From Triglochin maritima (lineage: Eukaryota; Streptophyta; Magnoliopsida; Alismatales; Juncaginaceae), in contig OY821788.1 in NCBI GenBank assembly GCA_963682175.1, forward strand, positions 14,898,001-14,962,000: DNA of 64,000 nt. The letters run 5' to 3'. How positions within the stretch are numbered: the first letter of the stretch is position 1; each line of letters begins with the position of its first letter. The notes under the pieces are model-generated. The model made no database searches. It was not told the DNA's origin and worked only from the letters and a program-made list of their open reading frames with translations. Made by a program: the position numbers and the translations under genes. Positions 1 to 12,024 of the stretch are shown piece after piece.

Positions 1-960
1 GTGGCCAACTAATCAAGATGCGGCTTGACAGTGGTCTTTCTGTCAGAGTTCCAATGTGCAATTATGTACATTGTGGATGACAATAAGCTCAAACATGGGT
101 GAGCGTAATTATTTCTTGACCCTCAATCTCCAACCACAATTATGATCATTGTAAGTGATATACCACATCCCTTTACCAGACTTCTTCACTACAAACTCAA
201 AATTATTTTTAATTATAAAGAGAGCAACTTTGGTTTTCAATTCAACATTCCTTTCGAAAGTCTTGCCAAGGTGGAATTCGGAAGATGATTCGCCAGCAAA
301 GGACGTATGAGTCTGGAAAGAATTCAATATATCTTCTCTTGTTAACATTGGAGCAATCCATCTTCTAATGAAAATAATTGAGAACTCCGTCCTGTGTTAT
401 CCCGTTCTACTTGGACGACTGCTGCTTGTCCCAGATATTAGGCATCATGGAGTTTCAGGTTGTGGGTGTCTCTCTGTTGGGTGTTGTGAGTATACGAGTG
501 ACAAATCTTCACTTAAGTTCACATGGGGTTCATACTTATTCAATTGGTATGGGCCATCAACTTCAGAAACAACTATTTGGGGAACAAAAGTTCCAACCTG
601 ATTCCTAACTTCGTTATTAAAGTTCAAAAAATGTTGGGGTTCTATAGGTGCATTCTTCTTTACCAGAGTTACACATAAAGGAACCTTGTCATTTAATATT
701 TCAGACACGAAGAAACAGACGTTAAAATCGTTTCTAATTTCAACAGGTCTAAGTAGTCGGCCATGTGTTCAGTAAGGAGTCTCCAGTGTGAGCTCACACT
801 TCAATTTATCAACTTCAAACGTCTTATGCAAAATTTCAAGTAGTTGCATGTACGTTACATCTTTTTCTATCGTGATGTCTTTACTCTTGTCATCATTGAA
901 AAACCACTTTCTACCGTCCATTTCCTAAACACCACTGTACGCAGTCAATACGTTAACGGA
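1..960 (-). pseudogene. MuDR-like transposase, N-terminal part, decayed and cut by the window edge
   Basis: Read on the reverse strand from an ATG near 919, the frames give a MULE-type N-terminus (MDGRKWFFNDDKSKDITIEK...), then a segment at 445-708, then at 109-348 a stretch with spaced K/F/V residues ending in CGWRLRVKK. That last stretch matches the MuDR DNA-binding domain pattern, which in intact proteins precedes the DDE catalytic domain. A TGA interrupts the first segment and the frame changes between 445 and 348 and again below 109, so the copy is a pseudogene unless undetected introns restore it. The catalytic domain would lie to the left of base 1. Family assignment is by pattern recognition; frame decay is seen directly. 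Confidence 0.7.
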
Positions 961-1020
961 TGGAGCTGATGATAGAAGGAGAAAATGGTCAAAACAGTGG
1001 GAACATGAATAATAATCCTA

Positions 1021-1275
1021 ACATATCCAGCTCTATCGAGTGTCAATCGAACAAATTTGGAGTCCAATCGAAGTAAAACTAACGAGCAAACAATTCGACT
1101 TACAATACCTGCAGCGTAAAATCAAGCACCATCGAACTCTAAAACTATCGACCCGCATTGTCTATCGGGTATCGTTGAGCAACATCAGCCACTATCGAAC
1201 TATAAGACAAATAAAATTGGCAAGCCTATCGCGTAAAGTCGAGTACCATCGCCATCATTAATTTCTCAATCATCG
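1021..1275. repeat. Degenerate ATCGA-rich short-repeat tract
   Basis: Short motifs such as CTATCGA, CCATCGAAC and CAATCGA recur every 15-40 bases upstream of the MuDR-like pseudogene. Spacing is irregular and intervening bases differ, so this is a degenerate array or a promoter or 5' leader region of the transposon, not a clean tandem repeat. No coding potential is evident. Confidence 0.4.
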
Positions 1276-2400
1276 ACCGATATCGAGCTAAATCGAGCAC
1301 AATTACACCGCAAACGGGAAATTCAACAAAAACTCCGCAAAAAAAACAGAACACTCCAAGATAATTCAAAAATGAAAAGAGAAAGCAAGAAAATAACACG
1401 CATATCAATTTTTAATAATTTTACTTACTCATTCTCTTAGATGCCCGGTATCTCAGACAAGAACAATAAAACATCTTATGCAAACAGTAGGGGTCCGACG
1501 GAATGAGTGAGAGACGATCTCAACGGGCCAATGTGTGATGTTGGTGGTGTTCAGTCCCGGATGGAAATTTTCAACCGACTGCGGCTGAAAGAGAATAAAA
1601 CGGAGAGACAAAAAAAAGGTTTGAGACTCTGAGAGTTGTTGCTTCCAACAGAATGGTCTAACGATTTAGACAATGGTATTTTAGGAAGAAGTAGAAATAT
1701 AAACATATTTCTAACAGGATGTCAATGTAGGAACTTTTTCTTAGTAGAGGAGATTTGAGCCTAGATAGTCAAATTTTCCAATAGAAATCACAAAGGTCAC
1801 GGTCCATTTACATCCATGTTGGCTCTTCAAGGTTAATCCTACAAAAAGGCGGCAACAGGCTAATGCATTTTATGCTCAATTACACCGTGCAAAAAATAAC
1901 AGATACAAACTTGAAAAAACACTAAATCACGCGAGAGCAAGTGCAAACAATACACATAACACATCCTCACACGGCCGATATATCGCATTCACTAAGAAAT
2001 CTCCAATATAGTTTTCCAAGTTGTGTAACAAAAAATGGATTTCCCTATGCAAAAAGAATGGCAGGATAAGCATAGCTGGTTCTACAAAAATTGTACGGTA
2101 GAACTGCTCAGCATTCCTGTAACATCCATAAAATCCAACGTTTCAACAAGAGAAGACACTATTACATGTTTCTCCTGTCTCCTTCCGAGACTTGGAATGA
2201 TTCTAAATATTTCAAAAAAATTAGTTGAAGGGCATTTTGAATCAGAACCGCTCTGCTAAATAATCCACCTCTGGTCCGTATGGACAAATTCACAACCGGA
2301 TTGCCTCTTCTGTAGTCAAAAAAGGAAAAATGAAACAATGAAAGATGCATCAATCTGCATCTGAAGCAATTGTTGTAAGCTGGAATCACCAATCAGGCAA
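1276..2400. other. Non-coding stretch, no gene recognised
   Basis: Only short ORFs without recognisable domains are present. The stretch between the MuDR-like remnant and the 3' side of the PPR gene probably holds the transposon 5' flank and intergenic DNA. A reverse-strand segment around 2215-2310, preceded by TTGACTACAG on that strand, could be part of a distal 3' UTR exon, but I cannot prove it. Confidence 0.4.
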
Positions 2401-2765
2401 TCACAATGCAACCATAACAAATGAATGTACAAAAGGCAAGTAAAAGCCATATTTAAGGCAGTTGAGAAAAAGGAACTTCATTACGGCATAGGGTTTCTTG
2501 AATGTGATGAAATCCAACCTGATGGTGTCATACCTTCTGCAAACAAAGGTTCTGGTAAATGAGATGCCATGTGAAAGCATAACTTTAGAAAGCAACATTT
2601 GGATCTCTATTAATTTTCACATAATAACTAAATAAAAAGATCTTTAGTACCTTACTTTTGGCGTGTACAGGTGCTTTCCTGATCCAATGTTTCTAGTATA
2701 TGATATTGAAACCATTCTCAATAGAGTATATCCAATAAAGTAGAAGCCAATAACCATAAGCTTAC

Positions 2766-2828
2766 AGGTCCCTCGTGTTCTGACTTCCAACTTCTATTAG
2801 ACACCTTCCTCGGCTTCATTTTTTTCCG
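2766..2828 (-). other. Possible small spliced exon downstream of the PPR gene
   Basis: On the reverse strand a 63-base segment is bounded by an acceptor-like GTATGAACAG before 2828 and a donor-like CCT|GTAAGC after 2766. It is open in one frame (RKKMKPRKVSNRSWKSEHEG) but carries stops in another. It may be a 3' UTR or C-terminal exon of the PPR transcription unit. Support is limited to splice-site appearance. Confidence 0.35.
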
Positions 2829-3423
2829 CTGTTCATACAAGAAAGATAAGATGCTAATTTGAATTGGAGGATATTAAAAGTTTACAACAATATGAATGAA
2901 AATTATACATCACCAAAGACAATAATAACTAGAATAATGAGACGATCTACTCACAATGACCAAATGACGTGAGGTTTTTTTTATCATGTGACATGAGGAT
3001 TTATGGTACAAAAGGATTTAAACTTAAAGGCAAGATATGCAGAGTAGCAAAGAAAAATGTACCCCATACCTAAGTACTCAAGCCCAAATAGAAGATCACT
3101 CATATAATGCAGGTCAAAAAGACAAGTGAGACCCCTTGATTTAGCAACTCCAGTGCAGCCATGTCTCAGTTTTGTCATTCTCCTGCATATCAGTGGAGAA
3201 GGAGATCAATGTTTCCCTGTTATGGCAGACAAAAAACTTATGTTTTTTACTGAAAAAAAGTTGAGAAACAAATTGCAGAATACGAACTCCAAGTATAACA
3301 ACTGAAAACAATTTACTCATGGAAAGTATTTTCATGTGGAAAAAATATATATCTAATGATCATACTTGAGTTTCACCCTCAACTTTGACTTCTCACGCAA
3401 TCAAATACAAAAAACCGTAATAC

Positions 3424-3766
3424 CTGAAATCTGTTCAACATTGTGAATGGCTATTGAGGAGTGTTGCTCAGATAACTAAGAAAGATATGGTCCCGGAGAA
3501 GCACGAGAGAAGCCACCTAGAAGAAATAGTCCGTTTATGTTCTTCGACATAGCCTGCTTCTTTGCAAAATTGCAACTCCCTCTTCATATATCAGTAGTGG
3601 TTTCCTTTTCCATAGATGCAAGCCATCACATTCCAGTTTTGAAGGAGGCGACAACTTCTGGAGTACCAATTAGCAAACTGTAGGCTCTCCAATACAAGAA
3701 TTGGAAGATCCAATTTTCATCACTCCTGGGATGGACATGGAGAAGTATTAGAGATGCAGATTATAG
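3424..3766 (-). other. Possible 3' exon of the PPR transcription unit
   Basis: Reverse-strand reading gives an acceptor TTCTGTTTCAG before 3766 and a donor TTTCAG|GTATTA after 3424, framing a 343-base exon. Joined in phase 0 to the donor at 4848/4847 it would add one codon (CTA) and then TAA, giving a 969-residue PPR protein with a spliced 3' UTR. A second acceptor inside it (TTTCTTCTAG|GTGGC) would instead add about 21 residues. The sequence alone cannot choose between them. Confidence 0.4.
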
Positions 3767-4847
3767 CTGAAACAGAAATAAGGCAAAGAACAAACAAGAA
3801 ACAAACCGGGCAAGCAGCAGACATGACTGTTGCACAAGAAACAACAATATTACACAATACTTGGCGAAAAGAACAAGATTACACAATAAAAAAGATTGCG
3901 GTATCTTCTGAGTAACCTATTAAAACTCACTCAATAGTCAATATGATGGTTCATACATTAATATATAAAATTTTAAAATACTGGAATGATTCTTTCCATG
4001 GCAATGGAAATTGCAAACTAAAGTTCTAATCATCACATTTATATGTGGAACAGAAATAAATTATGAATAAACTTTCAGCAGCTGAGTATTAGAAAGTGAT
4101 TAACACACATATGAAAGATGAAGTTACAAGATTACATTGAAAATAAAGTACATGAAGGCCCAAGCATTCTGCCCCGAGATATCTGTTTCTTAGGGTGGCT
4201 ATAGGCTGACACTAAGCATTTAGAAACACTAAAATTTAAGACATGCATATAATGTGTCACAATAGTCAAAAGTAACAACAAAAAAGTCAAATTAAATGAA
4301 GCCATGCAAATCCAAAGTCTCAATAAATTTTCAAACTACTATTAGGCTTCCCTTAGGCTTTTAATTTGAGAAAACTAGATGATTTTTTTATCAGTGAGAA
4401 ATTAATAATAGTTAAAACCCACAATATTAAGATCATATCTGGGATTTGCCTCAAGAATAAGAGAGTACACCATGCAATTCACCAGTGAAGGGAGGTCTTT
4501 CTAGAACTTTATTTTGTAATGTGTATCACTATATGCTTCGCCATTCTCTTTTCGGAGCAGAGAGGTGATTAAATTCAAAAGGGTATAAAAAGAAAATTGA
4601 AACAACTTCTCCGATCAAAGGAAGAAAAATTCATTGAAACAACTAGTATTTGAATTGAAAACCATTGTAAGCTATATATATTCTTCTTAAAGCATGCTCC
4701 AAACTACATTGTGAACATTGAGAAATTACAGAAAATATTTATTCGTTTTCATGGTCAATCAAGCAAAGGAAAACCAACCAGTATAAGTAACTGCTAAAGA
4801 CAGTATGGCATCTAATATGTGAATAAAACAAAGAAATTGAGACCTAC
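3767..4847 (-). other. Probable intron and 3' region of the PPR gene
   Basis: AT-rich sequence directly follows the donor ATG|GTAGGTC at 4848/4847 on the reverse strand. I see no other domain-bearing ORF in it; the short ORFs are not convincing. A segment around 4480-4560 could contain a skipped or alternative exon. Confidence 0.4.
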
Positions 4848-7751
4848 CATCTGACATAAGCAGTATGAGAGTTGCAATGCTTCATCCACCTTTCCAACCT
4901 TAATAAGTCCTTTAACAAGGTGAAATAGGACGGTGATTTCTGGAATCATGCCTTTTTTGGTCATGTCTACATACAACTCAAATGCCACGTCTACTTTAGA
5001 AGCAAGGCATAGGCTTTCGACAAGACAAGAAAACGTACTTCGGCAATCACTAGATAGATGGGATGAAGATGTGGCAACTAGCTCTCTGTATAGCTCCAAG
5101 CCAACTTCCAACTTACTGGATTTTGAGAAACTATCAATAAGAACACAATATGAAAAAACAACTGGTCCCATACCAACCTTTGCAGTTTCTTCTAAAAGTC
5201 CATGTGAGATGAGAAATTCCCTGCTATACCCCTTTATCAATTTATTGTAACTAGCCAAATTAGTAGGCCAGTAAGTCTGCTTCATTTCCTCCAAAAGATC
5301 AGAGGCTTCATCCAAATGCCCAGCAGCACAACAGTGATCTATGAGAACTCTATACGTGACAAAATTAGGAGAGCAACCCTTTTCAGTCATCAATCTAAAT
5401 AGCTCGAAACATTTTTCAATCTTACCGGTCTTCCCTATCCCATCAATCATAGCAGTATAAGTTACAACATTAGGTTTGCATCCTTTCTCTTCCATCATGA
5501 GAAGTAGTTGATATGCCTCGTCAGTTTTGCCAGCTTTGCAGAGTCCGTCAACCATCTCTGTATATGTTACAACGTTAGGGGTGCATGAGTTTTCAAGCAT
5601 CTTAGATAAAACCTTCAGAGCAAGATCAAGTCTTTTATCTTTAAACAACCTATCAATCAAGGAGCTATAAGTGAACACATTAGGACGATAACCACGTTCG
5701 CTCATCCTTACAATTATTTTTTGAACTTCATCCAACATTCCAGCTTTGGCGAGACCATCAACAAGAGCATCATATACAACATTGTTAGGCTCGCATCCAG
5801 CATTTGACATAACCTCAAGTAAGTTTTGTGCTTCAGTCACTTTGCCAGCTTTGCATAGGCCATCTATAAGAGCGCCATATGTGAACACATTGGGCTCAAT
5901 AGTTCCGCTATCGGTGTCCTTAAAGTTCATGGCTGAATCTGAATCTTCGTTGCATCCTTTCATCCTTGAATAAATCTGGCACGCTTTCTCAATCTTACCA
6001 ATCTTACAGAGCCCATCAATCAAAGCACTATAGGTTACAAGATTTGGCCGACAACCTTGTTTAAGCATCCATTCAAATAGCTCATGTGCCTGTAGTACAC
6101 GCTTACATTTTAGGTAAGCATGTATTAGTGACGTACATGTCACCACATTTGGAGCACAACCATTCACGATCATTTCATCAAACAGTTTGCGGCCTTGTTG
6201 TAGAAGTCCTGCTTTGCAGAATCTGTCAATTAGAATTGAGTAGGTATAGACGTCAGGTACGATGTGTTTCTCTTTCATTTCATAAAACAAAAGCAGAGCC
6301 TTCTCTACTTTGTCGGCTGTGCAGAGATACTTGATAACTTGTGTATAAGTACTAGTATCGGGAATAAATCCTTTACCCATCAATTCCTTAATAACCTGAA
6401 ATGCCTTATCGAACTTGCCAACGCTGCAAAGGCATCGGATATAATTACCGACATTGACCTTATTAAGAACAAAACCAGCATCTAACATCTCCTTGTAGGC
6501 CTTTTCGGCCAGTTGAAATGCATCTTTACTTGGTAAATCGTCATATCCACATATACCACCAATCAATCCGTTATATGTAATATAGCCGGGCTTAATACCG
6601 CAACTTTTCATTTTGTTTAACAACTTATATGAGTAAGAATAATCCCCCGTGCTACAATACGCATGAAGAAGAGAATTGAACAACTGCATGCTCGGACTAA
6701 AACCCTCTTTCATCATCATGTTGAGAATCCGTTTGCACCAACCAAGCTGTTTTTTCCTGAGAAATCCAGACAGCAAAGACGTATAGGTTGCAACATTCGG
6801 TAGTAAGGAGCTCGTACGCATCCGATGCAGGAACGACATTGCATCATCGAAAAGAGAAGATTCCATCAACCCACCGATCATCCTATTATAGATATCAGTA
6901 TCAGGCCTGAACTCCTCTTTATCCATGACTTGAAGAGCTTCGGCCCACCTACCAACCTTGCAAAGAGCACCAACAAAACAACCCATAGTATCCCTATCCA
7001 TAACATGCCCCGAGTCCAACATCTCTCTATGAACCAAAACTGCCGAATCCAACCTGTCGAATGCCAGAAGCACCCGAACCAGCGAATTGTAAGTCGCTGG
7101 GGACGGTCTATACCCGAAATCCTTGAGCCTCCCAAGCTCCTCCAACGCGATGTTCCAGAACCCACTGCGGCAGCATTTGCACACCAACGCATTCATCACT
7201 CTGCAAAGAACCTCTTTGTCATCGTCCCTGATCTCACGGAGCAAATGTTGTGGAATCCTCACAGCCTTCGAGAAACCCAGAACCACCAACAGAGCATCAT
7301 AAACAGGCGCCGTGTGGGAGTACCCGATCTGCCGACCTGCCCACATGAAAAACCGAGCGGCAGACTCCGGCCGTTTGAGCCGTTGAAGGACTTCCACCGC
7401 AAGAGTCGGATTAAGCTTCCCACGGAACCGTCTGAGAACCTTCTTAGTCGTCTCATCAAATAATTCCGACTTACGACCGGGACGCTCCTCGGACTCGACC
7501 ACCTTACAAATCAGACCGACATCGCCATCGTCCGACTCAACGGGCGAATCAAAGGGTTTGGAGGTGACGTTTGACGGGTTAAGAAAGGCGAAGTCTTTGA
7601 AGGAGACGTTGGATGGTGGGTCCGCCGGGAGGTCTTTGGGGTCATGGTTTGAAAGGGAGGGACGGGTAGAGAAGAAGGTGCGGAGGAGGGTTGGGGGGAT
7701 GGGTCTGGTGAGGATGGTTCGGAGGAGGAGAGGGTGTCTCGTGGTGGTCAT
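4848..7751 (-). CDS. P-class pentatricopeptide repeat protein, probably mitochondrial
   Basis: The ATG at 7751 opens 968 codons up to a donor site (ATG|GTAGGTC); reading on would give an 11-residue intronic tail and a stop at 4812. Residues 1-40 are rich in Arg, Thr, Ser and Leu with no acidic residue (MTTTRHPLLLRTILTRP...FFSTRPS), a typical mitochondrial presequence. From about residue 200 to 960 there are roughly twenty 35-residue P-type PPR motifs with signatures such as VVTYTxMIDGxxKxGK and PNVFTYxxLIDGLCKAGK. I see no E, DYW or SMR domain. P-class proteins bind organellar RNA one base per repeat and act in transcript end protection, splicing or translation. Architecture and length resemble the Arabidopsis At1g06710 family, an inference made without alignment. 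The frame is uninterrupted, so the gene looks functional. The C-terminus depends on unresolved splicing. Confidence 0.93.
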
Positions 7752-7920
7752 CGTTTGGGGTGAGGGAAGGAGTGTGATCCATCACTCATATCACTTGAGG
7801 AATGGAGGGAATGGGGATGGCAGAGGAGATGAGCAGTGTTTGATTGATTTTCCTAAACCCTAGCAGGGGATAGGAGGAACGACAAGCTGGCTCAAGTTTA
7901 AACCCTTGAAAGTTGGAACA
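7752..7920 (-). promoter_or_regulatory. PPR gene 5' UTR and proximal promoter with telo-box
   Basis: The 120 bases upstream of the PPR ATG lack a clear TATA box. At 7855-7863 the + strand reads AAACCCTAG, the plant telo-box (AAACCCTA). This is a known element of promoters of translation-related and other broadly expressed plant genes, often found near TATA-less start sites. That fits a housekeeping organellar PPR gene. The transcription start itself is not identifiable. Confidence 0.45.
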
Positions 7921-9237
7921 TGGAGGTGAGGTGAGGTCACTTCTTTTCTTTGTATTGGTTTCTAATTATTCTATTTTAAATTACCTTTCAAAAATATATA
8001 TTTTATTATTTTATACTAACACAATTCATTTTTCTTTATTTTCATGCCACTATATAATTCTTTTAAGGTCTATGTTTATGAGATTCACGGTGACTACTTT
8101 CCCTTTTCACTAAATCATAAAATCATCACCAACTTTAATTGAGTCCTTAAACTCCTCTCAACCATGGAATTTTTTTCTACTCACTATAACAAATAAGATG
8201 AACAAGTCTTAGTAAGAGGGTTTCTTGTATTCAAAATTACAAATGTATTAATTAAAATTAACAACAACAAATTGCTTATACCTACCATTAATTTGATAAG
8301 TTGTCACATCACTAACGATAACAAATCCAAACTAAAGCATAAATATATAAATTTCGTAATAGCATCTGAATATAGGAGTTTTGCAATACATCGAAATAAA
8401 TACGCTAGAAATGATGACATCATGATAAAACATGTGTTTTATTGACAAGCGAGCACAAAACTATTTCTAATTATGTTGTTTTTATTTGATCACGAAATTG
8501 TGTTGGTAGTTTAAAAGCTTTATTGTTCTATGATTGATGACCTACTCTAAAGGAATGTGAATAAACTCTAATCGGGGTCTAAAGCAAGCAATACCGAATT
8601 AAAATGCAATTAAGTGAGATAGGAAAACCTCACAAAAGAGAGTTTTAATGTACCAAGGTTTGATCACCCCACCGTCTGGTCCGTTGCTAAAGCCCTGCTC
8701 GAGTTTTACCATCCATTTGCGGGGCGAGACCAATATGGAGAACACCCCGAGTCGCAAACACCCTCGTGGATATTCATCTCATCCTACAAATCTCAATGGT
8801 GATTTGACTAGAATGGAACAGTGCAACCAAACTAAAACGGTCTGATGCATAGGGTTAGTAACACTAAACTATACTAGCCACAAAAATCGAACGGTACAAC
8901 CAAGTACCTACTATCATTGAATTGATGTTGAGGCGTCTTATGGAGTTTATATCATCCCAAGAAAAGGCGATTATAATATGACAAATTGGGATATCGTCAT
9001 TGGGATATAAAGTAGTAATTTGACAAATAACGATTATATTTCGTATAAACACTCACTAAAAGTAACATGATTGATCAACTCGAAGGACAAGATTTGGACT
9101 AGCAAATATCATGTTTGAGTTTAGAAGTACGCGAATTGATTCCGTGTTGTTTTCGTGTATCATCTGTCGTGTACATGAAAGTATACAAAATACACGTTAT
9201 TATTATATATTTAACAAATTAAGTACAATACAGTAAC
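7921..9237. other. AT-rich intergenic DNA, no gene recognised
   Basis: Only short ORFs with no domains. A slightly GC-richer patch near 8650-8850 has a 65-codon ORF without recognisable similarity. Around 9110-9160 the sequence loosely resembles 17295-17340 (TCATGTTTGA...GTGTTGT), suggesting relics of one old element at both places. Confidence 0.4.
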
Positions 9238-9245
9238 TGCATAAC

Positions 9246-9415
9246 GGCGCAGTGGTGGGATGCATCGTTTGGCCTCCGAAGAGGCAAGATCGAACCCCAA
9301 CATCTTCACATTTAAATGTTCTCGTAAAAAGATATTAAACAATTTTATCTCAAAATTTAAGAACTGGATTTGAACTCGGGACTCAAAGAAGGGCCACAAC
9401 ATAAAAGACGAAAAA
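9246..9415 (+). mobile_element. tRNA-derived SINE-like insertion with 8-bp target duplication
   Basis: The left end GGCGCAGTGGTGGGATG resembles a tRNA/SINE A-box and AGATCGAACCCC at about 9288-9299 fits the RNA polymerase III B-box (GWTCRANNC). The unit ends in a short A run (AAAAA, 9411-9415). Identical octamers TGCATAAC flank it at 9238-9245 and 9416-9423. At 170 bp the size suits a plant SINE. The element family is unknown to me, and the A-box match is partial. Confidence 0.55.
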
Positions 9416-9423
9416 TGCATAAC

Positions 9424-9925
9424 AAGTTATATATATATATATCGTTACAAAAAAAGAATATTATTATCAATTAATTTTGACGTGTGAACTTGTGTGTTGC
9501 AAAATCTTTTAGTGTCACATCGGATGATTTCACCTTTTCATTATGTTCGACGTCAATATAAGAAGTTGCCTACTGCTTGGTATATGCAATTGGATCGTTG
9601 TACACGAACGCGGGAGTCCGTGACGCGTCCCACGTGGCACCCAAAAGTTAGCGAGTCTGCGTCTAGTCAGATTGACATATCACCCTTTCCAAACGCGTCT
9701 TTAATGGGTTTTAATTTTTTTTGACGGTTTTCCAAGTACGACGGTTGCTTTCCAAACCTCAGATAAGACAGTGTTAGACACCCTACTCACGACGGTTCGG
9801 ATACTGAGGAAGATAACGAATATCCAGATCGAAATGGAGAGTCCATCTTTCTTTCTCGTTGGAGTACCTGTGAACGGAGGAAGCCAAAAGAGAGTTTCTC
9901 TCGGTCTCTTCCCCTCTCAACGATA
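9424..9925. other. Upstream region of the PMD-Ulp1 pseudogene
   Basis: A TATATATATATAT run lies at about 9429-9441. Further right are GC-richer patches with repeated ACGACGGTT near 9748 and 9790. I looked here for a MULE terminal inverted repeat matching the reverse complement of 17060-17300 and found none. No gene is seen; this is probably promoter and 5' leader of the downstream transposon gene. Confidence 0.4.
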
Positions 9926-10689
9926 ATGGATTCTTCGACTCCTGCCGTCGATAGCGAACCCGTGCCAGAACCGGTGGGTCTATTTAGTTTTTTTCCCCTT
10001 CGTCGTTCTTTATTGAGGAACTTTCGTTTCTTCAATTATTTGTTTTAGGGAACCACCTACTACTTCCAGGAATCCAGGTGCTCCTGGACGGTCATCCGAA
10101 AACAGTTTGACAAGATGAAGAACGTTGAGAAGGAGGTTTTCCAGAGTACCATTTTCGGTCACTTCCTAGATCTTCCTAACATTACTACGGACAACGAAAT
10201 AGTTGGTTGGTTCGTTGAACACTACGATGCGAAAGAGGTGGGGCTGAAAATAGGATCAGGGGTAGTTTCCCTTACACTTGAAGACGTTGCCCTAATTTTG
10301 GGCTTAAGTATGCATGAGAAGACTGTTGTGATGGAACCATTGGATGTACAGAGGCGAGAAGGGGTGAACCTTGACAACACACAACTGTTAGGTCATCTGA
10401 CCGCAACCAGTGTCATGGGCGAGGCGGAGGAGTACGTTCATCTCCTAATTTCTTTCTTCTTCAACAATTTTTTGTTCTTTGATGGAACACTTGGACCGAA
10501 GCAATGGTTCATGAACCATTTGAGGGACATCAGACGCATAAACAAATGCGCATGAGCATGTGCAGTTCACGGTGCCCTGGTTTGGGCCTGGAGAAAGCTA
10601 GCTTAGAACTGCAGGAGATGAGAAAGGCAGGGAACTTCATTATGAGACAGGGGAACATCGACGGTTGTGTGGCAATACTATAAGTAAGT

Positions 10690-11480
10690 GTTTTTTGCTC
10701 TTTAAGTTATGTGCTTGTTCCGTTTAAATTATGAGTCTGTCCGGAATAAGTTGTTTATCTATCCAGATTAAGTAGTGTGTCTGTCCAGATTAAGTTGTGT
10801 GTATGTTCGGATTAAATTGTTTGTATGTCCAGATGAAGTTGTTATCTGTCCTGATTAAATTATGTGTCTGTTCGGAATAAGTTGTATGTTTGTTCAGATT
10901 TAGTTGTGTCTCTGTCCAGATTAAATTGTGTGTCTGTTCGGATTAAATTGTGTGTATGTTCGGAATAAGTTGTGTGTCTGTTCAGATTAAGTTGTATGTC
11001 TGTCCAGATTAAATTGTGTATCTGTTCGGAATAAGTTGTGTATCTGTTCAGATTAAATTGTGTCTGTTCGGAATAAGTTGTGTGTATGTTTAGATAAAGT
11101 TGTGTGTCTGTTCAAATTTAGTTGTGTCTGTTTGGATTAAATTTTGTGTCTGTTCGGAATAAGTTATGTTTTTGTTCGGAATAAGTTGTGTGTATGTCTA
11201 GATTAAGTTGTGTGTATGTTCAAATTAAATTGTGTGTCTGTCCAGATGAAGTTGTGTCTGTCCAGATTATATTGTGTGTCTGTTCGGAATAAGTTGTGTG
11301 TTTGTTCCAATTTAGTTGTGTGTATGTTCGGATTAAATTATGTGTCTATTCAAATTAAGTTGTGTGTTTGTTCCGATAAGTTGTGTCTGTTCGGAATAAG
11401 GTTTGTCCATATCAGGGGTTGTTCCTCTATTCAGATTGTGTAGTTTGTCTTTCCAGATTAAGTTGTTTGTCTGTTTAGAA
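10690..11480 (+). repeat. 22-bp minisatellite array 1, in an intron of the PMD-Ulp1 pseudogene
   Basis: About 35 degenerate units of 22 bp share the core GTTCGGATTAAGTTGTG followed by TGTCT; frequent variants are GTCCAG, GTTCAG and GAATAAG. The array lies between PMD-like exon sequence ending near 10683 (followed by GTAAGTG) and exon sequence resuming near 11535 (VWLCEKF). It therefore sits in an intron, with its T-rich strand as the sense strand. Confidence 0.85.
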
Positions 11481-12024
11481 TATGAACGTATGTCTGTTCA
11501 GTCGTTCTAAACAGTTGAACTTTTCCATTTGAAGGTGTGGCTTTGTGAGAAATTCAGATTGGGAGAGCCCAGATGCGGAGTATATCCACGAATAAAAAGT
11601 TGGACGGAAATGTTTGGGAAACGTTAACCATGAGGAAATGGGAGAAACGTTGAGTTACCTTACCTCAGATTTACAACGGCAAGTTCGACCTGATGGGGGC
11701 TCCATCACTAAGTGAAAGGGAGCTAGAACTTATTAGTTCGGTTCGAACTCATGTTCGAAACGGGTCAGCTTCAACATGCACATGCTCCAACTGACAGACT
11801 ACAACATCCCATGTGACCCGCTGCTCCAAGAGTTGGAGCTGAGTGAGGTGAAGACGAAATGACTGCAAGCCAAAGCTACCCTTAAGAAGGCAACATAAGA
11901 GGTTAACGGCCTGAAGGAAGAACTGAGGATGTCCCAGGAAGAGTGTGGGAGGCTGAGGGAAGAAATTGTATATCTTCGAAAGACAGGGACAAGTGAAAAT
12001 ACTTGTAGGGAGAATGACGAAGAT

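Noticed and set aside
4933..7463. Several forward ORFs of 66-212 codons opposite the PPR gene
   Set aside because: They are antisense shadows of the PPR coding exon; none has a domain or its own promoter signals, and the repeat structure of the PPR gene explains their recurrence.
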